In this document: in pieces, positions 1 to 12,152 of the stretch
Numbering within the stretch: the stretch's first letter is position 1
Layout of the letters: the number at the start of each line of letters is the position of its first letter
NCBI RefSeq assembly: GCF_024198175.1
Contig: NZ_JAJVKV010000002.1
Location: 1,116,001 to 1,180,000 of the forward strand
Direction of reading: 5' to 3'
DNA: 64,000 nucleotides
Origin: Pyxidicoccus xibeiensis
GTDB lineage: Bacteria; Myxococcota; Myxococcia; Myxococcales; Myxococcaceae
Notes under the pieces: model-generated
Seen by the model: the letters and a program-made list of their open reading frames with translations, nothing else
The model's database searches: none
What the model was told of the DNA's origin: nothing
Program-made: the position numbers and the translations under genes

Positions 1-639
1 CTTCACGAGGTACAGGTACTCCCCCGGAGGGCCCAGGGGCGCGGCGGCCAGCACCTGGATCTTCGAGCCCTGCGCCAGCGTGGCGACGGCCGTCTTGTCG
101 GTGCGGCTGCGCGCCAGCGGGAAGGACTGCTTCACGGTGGCCTCCACGCCGACGGCGTACAGCTCCTGGGGCACCTCGGTGACCAGGCCCGCCTTGTCGA
201 GCGCGTACTTGTCCCGGCGGTTCCAGAAGCCCTGCCATGAGTCGGACAGGATGATGCCATTGCCCTTCGCCTCGGTGAGCGCGGGGACGTTGCCGATGGC
301 CTTCAGCGCCTTGCCGTCGAAGGCATAGAGGTGCTGCTGCTTGTCGTAGTCCGTCTGCCCGGTGGTGACGACGAGCTCCTTGCGCTTGTCGCCGCTGTCG
401 AGGTCGACCACGACGAAGCCCGGAGGCGCGTTGCCATCCGTCCCGCCGCGGATGGTGGCGCTGCCGGCCTTGAGGACGAACTCGTCCCGGGGCTCGTCCC
501 ACGTCAGGGAGATGGCCTCCTGCTTGCCGTCACCATTCAGGTCCACCGAGGCGGAGTTCGTGGGCTCCTGCGCGTGCCCGAGCGGCGCGGTGAGCAGGGT
601 GAGCGTCACCACGGCCAGGGCGGGGGACTGGGTCTTCAT
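1..639 (-). CDS. Secreted repeat/SH3-like protein, cut by window start
   Basis: The reading frame opens at an ATG (complement 637-639) preceded by a GGAGG site about 9 bases upstream, and runs off the window after 213 codons, so the C-terminus is missing. Residues 1-23 form a signal peptide with an Ala-x-Ala-like cleavage site (GHA|QE). A calcium-loop-like stretch, DLNGDGKQE (about 33-41), followed by beta-rich sequence resembles one FG-GAP/VCBS blade. From about residue 165 the sequence looks like a bacterial SH3 domain (VEATVKQSFPLARS, then LAQGSKIQVLAAAP). The protein is probably periplasmic or surface exposed and may bind a ligand or the cell wall. The function is unknown. It is transcribed away from the rnk-like gene at 808 and separated from it by that gene's terminator. 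Confidence 0.75.
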   Translation of the reverse strand, partial: MKTQSPALAVVTLTLLTAPLGHAQEPTNSASVDLNGDGKQEAISLTWDEPRDEFVLKAGSATIRGGTDGNAPPGFVVVDLDSGDKRKELVVTTGQTDYDKQQHLYAFDGKALKAIGNVPALTEAKGNGIILSDSWQGFWNRRDKYALDKAGLVTEVPQELYAVGVEATVKQSFPLARSRTDKTAVATLAQGSKIQVLAAAPLGPPGEYLYLVK

Positions 640-761
640 GGAAGAGGCCTCCGGTGGGAGCACTGCGCCGGCGCATCGTAGTCGGGAACGCGGAGGCGGC
701 GCGTGGAGGTCGATTCCAATGCGGACGCGCTGCTTCCCCCGCCCCCGGCTCGGACACGCCG

Positions 762-795
762 CGGCGCCTTCTCCCTGGGAGGGATGAAGGCGCCG
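762..795 (-). terminator. Strong hairpin terminator after the rnk-like gene
   Basis: CGGCGCCTTC (762-771) pairs perfectly with GAAGGCGCCG (786-795). The spacer itself holds a TCCCT/AGGGA stem, so almost the whole element folds. It sits 12 bases beyond the stop codon of the minus-strand gene at 808. There is no U tract, as is common in very GC-rich genomes. Confidence 0.65.
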
Positions 796-807
796 TCCGC
801 GAGCCGG

Positions 808-1224
808 TCAGAGGTGGTAGTGCCCCGCGGCCTCGGGTTGGTACGGCACCGCGACGATGCGCAGGCGCTTGGTGCGGCCTCCCGGCAGCGGCCAGGTGAT
901 GGACTGCCCGACGGACAGGCCGATGAGGGCGCTGCCGATGGGAGCGAGCACGGAGATGCGGCCGTCGTCCGTGCGCGCGTCGCGCGGGTAGACGAGGGTG
1001 ACCTCGCGGCGCTCGCCGGACTGCTCGTCCTCGAAGACGACGGTGCTGTTCATCGTCACCACGTCCGGGGGAACTGTCTCCGAGGCGACGATGCGCGCCC
1101 GGGACAGCTCCGCGTCAAGCATCTCCGCGAACTCGGCCGTGCGGCCGCCTCCGTTGTGGTCGATGACCTGGCGCAGGCGCTCCAGGTCGGTTTCGGTCAC
1201 GATGAGAGGCTGCTCGGTGGACAT
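808..1224 (-). CDS. rnk: Rnk/GreA-GreB-family RNA polymerase-binding factor
   Basis: A 138-residue protein. The N-terminal third is a short helical segment (LERLRQVIDHNGG, AEMLDAELSRARIV). The rest is the GreA/GreB C-terminal FKBP-like fold, with the signatures TMNSTVVFEDEQSGE, VLAPIGSALIGLSVGQ and WPLPGGRTKRLRIV. The helical arm is too short for a full Gre coiled coil, which fits Rnk (regulator of nucleoside diphosphate kinase), a protein that binds RNA polymerase near the secondary channel but lacks cleavage-stimulating activity. The ATG at 1224 has GAGGAG about 9 bases upstream. Longer in-frame extension toward 1902 is antisense to the neighbouring gene and was not used. The gene stands alone with its own terminator. 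Confidence 0.85.
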   Translation of the reverse strand: MSTEQPLIVTETDLERLRQVIDHNGGGRTAEFAEMLDAELSRARIVASETVPPDVVTMNSTVVFEDEQSGERREVTLVYPRDARTDDGRISVLAPIGSALIGLSVGQSITWPLPGGRTKRLRIVAVPYQPEAAGHYHL

Positions 1225-1285
1225 GTCGCTGGGCTCCTCTGGGTGGAAATAGGGCGAAACCCACTCCAACCATTCAATTCGGACC

Positions 1286-4102
1286 TTATTCCCGGACCCA
1301 CCACTCGATGCCGTGGGCCCCGTCGTCCGCGAGGAAGAACACGCGGGGACCGGAGCGCGTGAAGAAGTACGGCAGCGAGCCCTGCCGCCCCGGGGCCAGG
1401 GCCTGGTGCCGCTGCGTGCCGGCCCAGGTGCCGTCGGTCCGCCACAGCTCGGCGCCGTCCTCTCCGTCGTCCGCGTGGAAGAGTGCCGTGCCGTCCACGT
1501 CCGACATCCAGCGCGGCTCGGAGTGCCCCGGGCCCGGACGGAGGTCTCGCACCAGGGCCGCGCCGCCCGCCAGGCCGTCCGAGCGCCACAGCTCATGCCC
1601 GTGGGTGCCATCGTCGGCGCTGAAGAGGACGCCGGAGCCCAGCGCGCCGAACCAGAGGGGATACGAGCCCTCCGGCCCGGGCCGCACGTCCCCCGCGAGC
1701 ACGGTGCCTCCAGGCGTGCCGTCGCTGAGCCAGGGCTCACGGCCCGTGTCGGGGCTGCTCGCCGCGAAGAAGACCCTGCCGCCCGCGACGGTGAAGGTGT
1801 CCGGGAAGGAGCCATTCCAGCCATCGGAGATATCTCGCAGCAGCAGGGTGCCCGCCTCGGTGCCGTCGCTGACCCAGGGCTCGCCGCCGTGCTCCGCGTC
1901 ATCCGCCGCGAAGACGAGCTTCGTCCCGAGCGCCGTCAGCGCCCTGGGGAAGGAGCCTCCCAGGCCCGGCCGCAGGTCCTTCACGAGCCCCGTGCCCGCC
2001 TCGGTGCCGTCGGTGACGCCAAGCTCCCAGCCCACGTCCTCGAAGAAGGCGGAGAAGAACAGCCGGTGGCCCACGGGCGTGAGGTTGACGGGGGAGCCAT
2101 CCGGAAGACCGGGGTACAGGTCCTTCACGAGGAGGGTGCCTGCCGCCGTGCCGTCGGTGCGCCACAGCTCTTCGCCGTGGGTGCCGTCCGAGGCGGTGAA
2201 GTAGGCAACGCCGTCCAGCACGACGGGCCGCTCGAAGGTGGCGCTGCCGGAGGGGCCCGGGTGGAGGTCCACTACGAGGACCGTGCCCGCGCGAGTCCCG
2301 TCGGTGCGCCACAGCTCGCGGCCGTGGAGGCCGTCGTCGGCGAAGAAGAACACGTGCGAGCCGAGCACGAAGAGCTGGGACGGCTCCGAGCCCGCGGGGC
2401 CCGGGTGCAGATCCTTCACCAGCCAGGTGCCTTCGGGCGTGCCGTCCGTTCGCCAGAGCTCCGGCCCGACGCTGCCGTCGTCCGCGTCGAAGAAGAGCGT
2501 TCCGTCCAGCGTCGTCCAAGAGGAGGTGCCAGGCCGGCCTCCACCCGGGTGGAGGTCCTGCACCATCCGGGCGAGGTCGCCCTCCAGGGGCGCCGTGACG
2601 GCATCGGTGCGCGGTGCCGCGCTGGCCGAGGAGAGCAGGGGTGGAGGGAATTGGCTGATGGAGTCCCCCAGGCGGACGGCCCACAGCTCGGCGCCGGAGT
2701 CGCGGTGCTGGGCCGTGAAGAACAGCCGCGAGCCGCTGGCGGTGAAGCCTCGCGCCGAGGAGGAGAGGGCGCCGCCCGCGAGGTCTCGCAGGCGGGAGGT
2801 GGTCGCGGCGAAGCCATTGCTCGTCCACGGCTCGTGGCCTTTTCCGGGCTCGCGGGCGGCGAAGAAGAGCCGGCCCCGCTGCGACTTCATGAAGGCGATG
2901 GCCGAGCCCTCCGGGCCGGGAGTGATGTCCTTGAGGAGCACGGTGCCGCCGGGCGTTCCATCGCTGCGCCACAGCTCGTCTCCGTGCTCGGGGGAGTACG
3001 CGGAGAAGCACAGGAAGTTGTTCACGGCGGCCAGCTCCCGGGGGTTGGAGCTGGCGCGGCCGGGCGCGATGTCCGAGATGCGCGAGGTGCCGAGGGCCGT
3101 GCCGTCACTGCGCCACAGCTCGTCGCCGTGTTCGGGGGTGCCCGCGATGAAGAAGAGGAGCCCCCGGGCGGAGGTGGGGCGTGGGTCATCGCTCAGGCCG
3201 GGGTCGCGCAGGTCCGCGAGCCGCACCGTGCCGCTGGCGGTGCCGTCGCTCTTCCAGAGGGTGAGGGGCGGCGGCTCCACGGGGAGGTCGTCGTTCTCAT
3301 CGACCTCGAACCGCACGAAGAAGAAGAGCTTCCCGGCCACGTCCGTGAGCCCGAGCGGGCGGACGATGACGGCAGGCGGCGCATCGATGGTCCGGACGGG
3401 GACGGTGCCCTCGGGCGTGCCGTCGCTCTTCCAGAGGACCCGGTCGACGAAGAAGAAGAGCTGCCCGCCCGAGGCGGTGAGGAGGTGCGGATAGGCGCCA
3501 GCGCGGCCGGGCGCGAGGTCCTTCACGACGTGGGTGCCACCGGGGGTGCCATCGGTCTTCCAGAGCTCCCTGCCGGACGCTCCGTCATCGGCGACGAAGA
3601 AGAGCGTGTAGCCCACGGCGGTGAGCTCCTCGACGCCCGAGCTGTGGATGCCCGCGCGCAGGTCCGCGACGAGCTGCGTCCCGGACGGCCGGCCGTTGCT
3701 CTTCCAGAGCTCTTCTCCGTGCTCTCCATCATTGGCGACGAAGTACAGGGTGTGGCCCACGGCGGTGAGCTCGCTCGGGTCCGAGCCCAGGGGGCCGGGG
3801 CGGATGTCCTTGACCAGCGAGGTGCCCGGGTCCGTGCCGTCGCTCTTCCACAGCTCCGTGCCTCGCGAGTGGTCGGTGGCGCCGAAGAGGAGCAGGCCGC
3901 CCACGTCCGTCAGCGCATGAGGCGCACTGCCCAGGCGTCCACCGGCGATGTCGTCCACGAGGTACGCCTGGGTGGAGAGGAGCGAGGCATCGGTGCTCTC
4001 CAGCGCGCCATCCTCGGGGAGGGAGGGCAGCGAGCTCTCACATGCGAGGGTGGAAGCGAGGCACAGCAGGAGAAGCGTCGGACGTACGGGCTGCGAGGCC
4101 AT
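1286..4102 (-). CDS. ELWxSDGT-repeat lipoprotein
   Basis: A protein of about 938 residues beginning with a lipoprotein-type leader (MASQPVRPTLLLLCLASTLAC; Cys21 is the likely lipidated residue). The rest is about 17 repeats of roughly 45-50 residues, each ending in ELW[KR][ST]DGT or a variant (ELWKSDGT, EPWVSDGT, ELWRTDGT) and separated by phrases such as LVKDLxPGxxGSxP. This is the ELWxSDGT family, common on myxobacterial surfaces and thought to form beta-propeller-like folds. A Pro/Ser/Ala-rich break at about residues 450-505 divides the repeats into two arrays, suggesting two propellers. A GTG at 4111 is an alternative start; neither start has a strong ribosome site. Role unknown; probably an outer-membrane or extracellular binding protein. 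Confidence 0.85.
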   Translation of the reverse strand: MASQPVRPTLLLLCLASTLACESSLPSLPEDGALESTDASLLSTQAYLVDDIAGGRLGSAPHALTDVGGLLLFGATDHSRGTELWKSDGTDPGTSLVKDIRPGPLGSDPSELTAVGHTLYFVANDGEHGEELWKSNGRPSGTQLVADLRAGIHSSGVEELTAVGYTLFFVADDGASGRELWKTDGTPGGTHVVKDLAPGRAGAYPHLLTASGGQLFFFVDRVLWKSDGTPEGTVPVRTIDAPPAVIVRPLGLTDVAGKLFFFVRFEVDENDDLPVEPPPLTLWKSDGTASGTVRLADLRDPGLSDDPRPTSARGLLFFIAGTPEHGDELWRSDGTALGTSRISDIAPGRASSNPRELAAVNNFLCFSAYSPEHGDELWRSDGTPGGTVLLKDITPGPEGSAIAFMKSQRGRLFFAAREPGKGHEPWTSNGFAATTSRLRDLAGGALSSSARGFTASGSRLFFTAQHRDSGAELWAVRLGDSISQFPPPLLSSASAAPRTDAVTAPLEGDLARMVQDLHPGGGRPGTSSWTTLDGTLFFDADDGSVGPELWRTDGTPEGTWLVKDLHPGPAGSEPSQLFVLGSHVFFFADDGLHGRELWRTDGTRAGTVLVVDLHPGPSGSATFERPVVLDGVAYFTASDGTHGEELWRTDGTAAGTLLVKDLYPGLPDGSPVNLTPVGHRLFFSAFFEDVGWELGVTDGTEAGTGLVKDLRPGLGGSFPRALTALGTKLVFAADDAEHGGEPWVSDGTEAGTLLLRDISDGWNGSFPDTFTVAGGRVFFAASSPDTGREPWLSDGTPGGTVLAGDVRPGPEGSYPLWFGALGSGVLFSADDGTHGHELWRSDGLAGGAALVRDLRPGPGHSEPRWMSDVDGTALFHADDGEDGAELWRTDGTWAGTQRHQALAPGRQGSLPYFFTRSGPRVFFLADDGAHGIEWWVRE

Positions 4103-4162
4103 GAGCGGCACCGTCTTTCGCGCCGGGGAGCACGCGCGGGTGGGGCGCCAAAGCTGGGCTGC

Positions 4163-4192
4163 CCCTGACGGATGGGCAGCCGTCCGTCAGGG
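4163..4192 (-). terminator. Hairpin terminator after gltD
   Basis: CCCTGACGGA (4163-4172) is a perfect 10-bp inverted repeat of TCCGTCAGGG (4183-4192) with a 10-base loop. It lies about 50 bases past the gltD stop codon and about 60 bases before the start of the next minus-strand gene, so it probably ends the gltBD transcript. Confidence 0.65.
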
Positions 4193-4244
4193 CAGGGAAA
4201 GTGGAGGGTTGCCTACAGAGGCCTCGTTGTGGAGAGAGGCCTCG

Positions 4245-5705
4245 TCAGAACGCGCAGTCCGCGCCCCGGGTCGGCAGCACCGACTTCCCGCTCGACAGCC
4301 ACGCGTCCACGGCCTTCGCCGCCTCGCGGCCATCGGACAGGGCCCAGACGATGAGGCTCGCGCCCCGGCTCGCGTCGCCCGCACAGAACACGCCATCCGC
4401 CGACGTGGCGAAGCGCGCGTCCACCTGCACCGTGCCCCGGGGTGACAGCTTCACCCCCAGCTCCTCGGAGAGTCGCCCCGGCTCCGGCCCCGTGAAGCCC
4501 ATGGCCAGCACCAGCAGGTCCACCTCGAACGTCACCTCGGTGCCCGGCACCTCCACCACGCGGGGCAGCGCCCCCGGCTCGCGGAGCAACTCCACCTGCA
4601 CGGCGTGCAGGGCCTCCAGCTTCCCGTCGCGCCCGGTCAGCTGCTTCGTCATCAGCGCGAAGGCGCGCTCGCCGCCTTCTTCCTGGCTCGACGACGTACG
4701 GAACACCAGCGGCCACCGGGGCCACGGATTGCCCGCCGCGCGCACCGAGGGCGGAGCCGGCAGCAGCTCCACCTGGTGCACGCTCTTCGCGCCCTGCCGC
4801 AGCGCCGTGCCCAGGCAGTCCGAGCCCGTGTCGCCACCGCCCAGCACGATGACCCGCCGGCCCACCGCGTCCAGGCGCGCGTCCTTCTGCCCTGTGCCCT
4901 CCAGCAGCCGGTTCTGGTGCTCCAGGTACTCCATCGCCTGGACCACGCCGGCCAGCTCGCGCCCCGGCACCTCCAGCTCCCTCGGCTTGCGCGCGCCCAT
5001 GGCCAGCACCAGCGCGTCATGCCGCCCGCGCAGCTCGCGGAAGCTCACCGAGCCCCCCACGTCCACGCCGTTGCGGAACTCGATGCCCTCCGCCTCCATC
5101 ACCGCGAGCCGCCGGTCCAGCACCGACTTCTCCAGCTTGAAGTCCGGAATGCCGTAGCGCAGCAGCCCACCGGGCCGCGAATCCCGCTCGTACACGGTGA
5201 CGCTGTGTCCGGCCGCGTTGAGCTGCGCCGCCGCCGCCAGCCCCGCGGGGCCCGAGCCCACCACGCCCACCGTCCTCCCCGTGCGCCGCGCCGGAGGCCG
5301 GGGCTTCACCCAGCCCTCCGCGAAGGCCCGCTCGGCGATCTCCTTCTCCATCTGCTCGATGGTCACCGCGTCCTGGTCGATGGCCAGCACGCACGCGGCC
5401 TCGCAGGGCGCGGGGCACAGCCGCCCCGTCATCTCGGGGAAGCCGTTGGTGCGGCTGAGCAGCTCGTACGCCTCGCGCCAGCGGCCCCGGTACACGGCCT
5501 CGTTGAAGTCGGGGATGAGGTTCCCCAGCGGACAGCCCTGGTGGCAGAAGGGCACGCCACAGTCCATGCACCGGCCCGCCTGGCGCTTCGCCTCCTCGGG
5601 CGCGAGCGGCAGGGCGAACTCCTTGAAGTCCCCTACGCGCTCCTGCTTGTCCCGCTTTTGCGCGTGGACGCGGGGCCACTCCATGAATCCCGTCGGCTTG
5701 CCCAT
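4245..5705 (-). CDS. gltD: Glutamate synthase (NADPH) small subunit
   Basis: A 486-residue FAD/iron-sulfur oxidoreductase that oxidises NADPH and passes electrons to GltB for conversion of glutamine plus 2-oxoglutarate into two glutamates. The N-terminal ferredoxin-like domain carries the cysteines CMDCGVPFCHQGC (46, 49, 54, 58) and CPAPCEAAC (97, 101, 105). An FAD-binding GSGPAGL motif lies at about 150-156 and an NADPH-binding VLGGGDTGSD motif follows near 290. Length and domain order match the bacterial small subunit. The ATG at 5705 lies two bases after the gltB stop, so the two genes are co-transcribed. A hairpin terminator follows. Cytoplasmic; central nitrogen assimilation. Confidence 0.97.
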   Translation of the reverse strand: MGKPTGFMEWPRVHAQKRDKQERVGDFKEFALPLAPEEAKRQAGRCMDCGVPFCHQGCPLGNLIPDFNEAVYRGRWREAYELLSRTNGFPEMTGRLCPAPCEAACVLAIDQDAVTIEQMEKEIAERAFAEGWVKPRPPARRTGRTVGVVGSGPAGLAAAAQLNAAGHSVTVYERDSRPGGLLRYGIPDFKLEKSVLDRRLAVMEAEGIEFRNGVDVGGSVSFRELRGRHDALVLAMGARKPRELEVPGRELAGVVQAMEYLEHQNRLLEGTGQKDARLDAVGRRVIVLGGGDTGSDCLGTALRQGAKSVHQVELLPAPPSVRAAGNPWPRWPLVFRTSSSQEEGGERAFALMTKQLTGRDGKLEALHAVQVELLREPGALPRVVEVPGTEVTFEVDLLVLAMGFTGPEPGRLSEELGVKLSPRGTVQVDARFATSADGVFCAGDASRGASLIVWALSDGREAAKAVDAWLSSGKSVLPTRGADCAF

Positions 5706-5707
5706 GG

Positions 5708-10273
<4,566 letters not shown>

Positions 10274-10566
10274 CAACTTCCCCCATTCCCGCTGACGCGG
10301 GTGGTCATTGTTGTAATGCGGCACGCTAACGCGTTGCGTCGGCTCACGTAAAGGAAGTCCCGTGCGGGGGGTTGTCGGGTGGCATGCCGGGTGAGCTGGC
10401 CGACCCTCGGGGCGGAGGGGGCGTCACCTGCCGGGCAGTTGCCGGAGCTGGGGCGGAGTCGGAGCGGTTGCAGCGTCTGGAGCTTTACAGTCCCCGGCTT
10501 CGTGGCATTCCGTCGGGGCGGGCTCCAGTGCCTGGAGCCGTTGCCGCGCCGCGCCAGGAGGGCTTC

Positions 10567-11055
10567 ATGCCGTACACCCCGATCATCGGAACGCTGGGCT
10601 ACGTGATGTCGCCAGACGGGCAGCGGGTGCTGCTCGTCCACCGCAACGCCCGGCCGGATGATGCGCACTTCGGCAAGTACAACGGCCTGGGCGGGAAGAT
10701 GGAGCGCGACGAGGACGTGGCGGCGTGCATGCGCCGAGAGATTCGCGAGGAGGCCGGCATCGAGTGCCTGGAGATGCGCCTTCGCGGCACCATCTCCTGG
10801 CCCGGCTTCGGCAAGCATGGCGAGGACTGGCTCGGCTTCGTCTTCCGCATCGACCGCTTCGAGGGCACACCGCTGGAGCGCAACCCGGAGGGCTCCCTCT
10901 CCTGGGTGCCCGTGGCGGAGGTGCCGAAGCTGAACCTCTGGGACGGGGACCGGCACTTCCTGCCGCTCGTCTTCGACGCGGACCCCCGGCCCTTCCACGG
11001 CGTCATGCCCTACGAGGGCGGCCGCGCGGTGAGTTGGTCCTTCACCCGGCTGTAG
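10567..11055 (+). CDS. Nudix hydrolase, MutT/MTH1-like
   Basis: A 162-residue protein with a complete Nudix box, Gx5Ex7REUxEExGU, read as G-KMERD-E-DVAACMR-REIREEAGI (about 41-64). It also has the MTH1-type N-terminal lead LGYVMSPDGQRVLLVHR and the trailing GDRHFLPLVFDADPRPF. Family members hydrolyse oxidised purine nucleoside triphosphates such as 8-oxo-dGTP or 2-OH-dATP to monophosphates, cleaning the nucleotide pool. Substrate preference cannot be read from the sequence. The ATG at 10567 has AGGAGGG seven bases upstream; earlier in-frame starts back to 10372 are unsupported. It is divergent from gltB across a 293-base gap that contains only a small hairpin (10521-10539) before the start. 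Confidence 0.88.
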   Translation: MPYTPIIGTLGYVMSPDGQRVLLVHRNARPDDAHFGKYNGLGGKMERDEDVAACMRREIREEAGIECLEMRLRGTISWPGFGKHGEDWLGFVFRIDRFEGTPLERNPEGSLSWVPVAEVPKLNLWDGDRHFLPLVFDADPRPFHGVMPYEGGRAVSWSFTRL

Positions 11056-11187
11056 GTGCCCGTAACTCCAGGGTTTTCCAGTCGACAGGGTGGGTGTTGG
11101 CGCCAGACGTCCTTATGGCCGGATGCGCCATGTCACCCCCCGTACGTTGACGGGCGGCCTGCCGAGGAAGTATCCGTAGTGCCGGGT

Positions 11188-11212
11188 GAAAATGAGAACG
11201 ATTCTCAATTTC
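11188..11212. promoter_or_regulatory. Fur-box-like inverted repeat
   Basis: Two 11-base arms, GAAAATGAGAA (11188-11198) and TTCTCAATTTC (11202-11212), form an inverted repeat with one mismatch around a 3-base spacer. The left 19 bases match the classical Fur consensus (GATAATGATAATCATTATC) at 14 positions by my count. The AT-rich block stands out in GC-rich surroundings and precedes a TonB, PepSY and siderophore-receptor cluster, so iron-dependent repression is likely. It overlaps two possible early tonB starts (GTG 11186, ATG 11192), which argues for a downstream start. Confidence 0.72.
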
Positions 11213-11257
11213 GACGTTTCGGCGGCGGGCGGGAGCCCGGGGCACGCGGTGGTGGTG

Positions 11258-12091
11258 ATGCCCGCCTCGGAGCCGTCCCAGCCGAACGGCGTCGCCACGG
11301 GGCTCTTCCGGATGGGCGAGACCACGCCCGGCGAGGGGCCTCGGAGCCGGTGGGGCCAGGCCGCCCTGGTCGCCGTGCTGGTGCACGCCGGCGTGTTCGT
11401 TGGTGGGCTCGCGCTTCCGGCCTCCCGGCCGGAGAAGGCGCCCGCGCCGCCGGAGCCCGAGCTGGTGTTCATGACCTTTGCTCCACCGCCGCCCGCGCCC
11501 GCCGCCGGTGCTGCCGCCACGCCGGTGCCCGCGAAGACGCCGCGCCAGGCCCGCGTCACCCGGCCCACGGAGCGCGTGCTGACGCCGCCCGTGCCCAAGC
11601 CGGTGCCGGAGCCCGTGGAGGCGAAGCCCGAGCCGGTTCCCGAGCCGCCCACCGAGGTGGCCGAGCAACCGCAGGAGCAGACCCCGGTCGCCGCGAACAC
11701 GGGTGTCGGCGCCGTCGTCGGTGGCGTGGTGGGCGGTGTGGTGGGTGGGCAGCAGGGCGGCATCGTGGGTGCCACCGCCGTGGGGGGCACGGGCGAGGCC
11801 CTGGGACTGAAGCAGGTGTCGCAGCCGCCGGGCGTGCTCAAGCAGGTTGCTCCCGAGTACCCGCGCCGCGCGCGCTCGGATGGCATCCAGGGGCTGGTGC
11901 TGGTGCGCATCATCATCGGGACGGACGGCAAGGTGGAGCCTGCGCACACGCGCGTCATCCGCTCGGTTCCCGCGCTGGACGCGGCGGCCGTGGAGGCCGT
12001 CAACCGGTGGCGCTTCTCGCCGGCCATCGGCCGCGAGGGGCGGCCGGTCCGCGTCATCATCGAGGTTCCCGTCAACTTCGCCCTGAAGTGA
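11258..12091 (+). CDS. tonB: TonB-family energy transducer
   Basis: A protein of about 277 residues with classic TonB architecture: a single N-terminal membrane helix (about 33-53, GQAALVAVLVHAGVFVGGL), a Pro/Glu/Lys/Val-rich periplasmic spacer (PVPKPVPEPVEAKPEPVPEP, about 105-135), a Gly/Val-rich segment, and a C-terminal TonB domain with QVAPEYPRRARSDGIQG, LVRIIIGTDGKV and AVNRWRFSPAI. It couples the inner-membrane proton gradient to outer-membrane receptors, here most likely the siderophore receptor at 13720. The start is uncertain: 11186, 11192, 11258 and 11311 are all in frame. I chose 11258 because the Fur-like site covers the first two. No exbB or exbD is visible nearby. Confidence 0.85.
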   Translation: MPASEPSQPNGVATGLFRMGETTPGEGPRSRWGQAALVAVLVHAGVFVGGLALPASRPEKAPAPPEPELVFMTFAPPPPAPAAGAAATPVPAKTPRQARVTRPTERVLTPPVPKPVPEPVEAKPEPVPEPPTEVAEQPQEQTPVAANTGVGAVVGGVVGGVVGGQQGGIVGATAVGGTGEALGLKQVSQPPGVLKQVAPEYPRRARSDGIQGLVLVRIIIGTDGKVEPAHTRVIRSVPALDAAAVEAVNRWRFSPAIGREGRPVRVIIEVPVNFALK

Positions 12092-12152
12092 AGGGCGCTC
12101 TTCTCGCATCAGGCTTCGTGCGCGAGCTCCGGCTCGTGCGTGGAGACGCCAC

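Noticed and set aside
1313..4168. Long plus-strand frame of 951 codons opposite the ELWxSDGT gene
   Set aside because: It is the antisense shadow of a repetitive, GC-rich gene; its composition is Arg/Glu/Gly/Ala-rich without any domain.
4163..4192. 10-bp inverted repeat as an operator of the ELWxSDGT gene
   Set aside because: Its perfect stem, 10-base loop and position just after gltD fit a terminator better.
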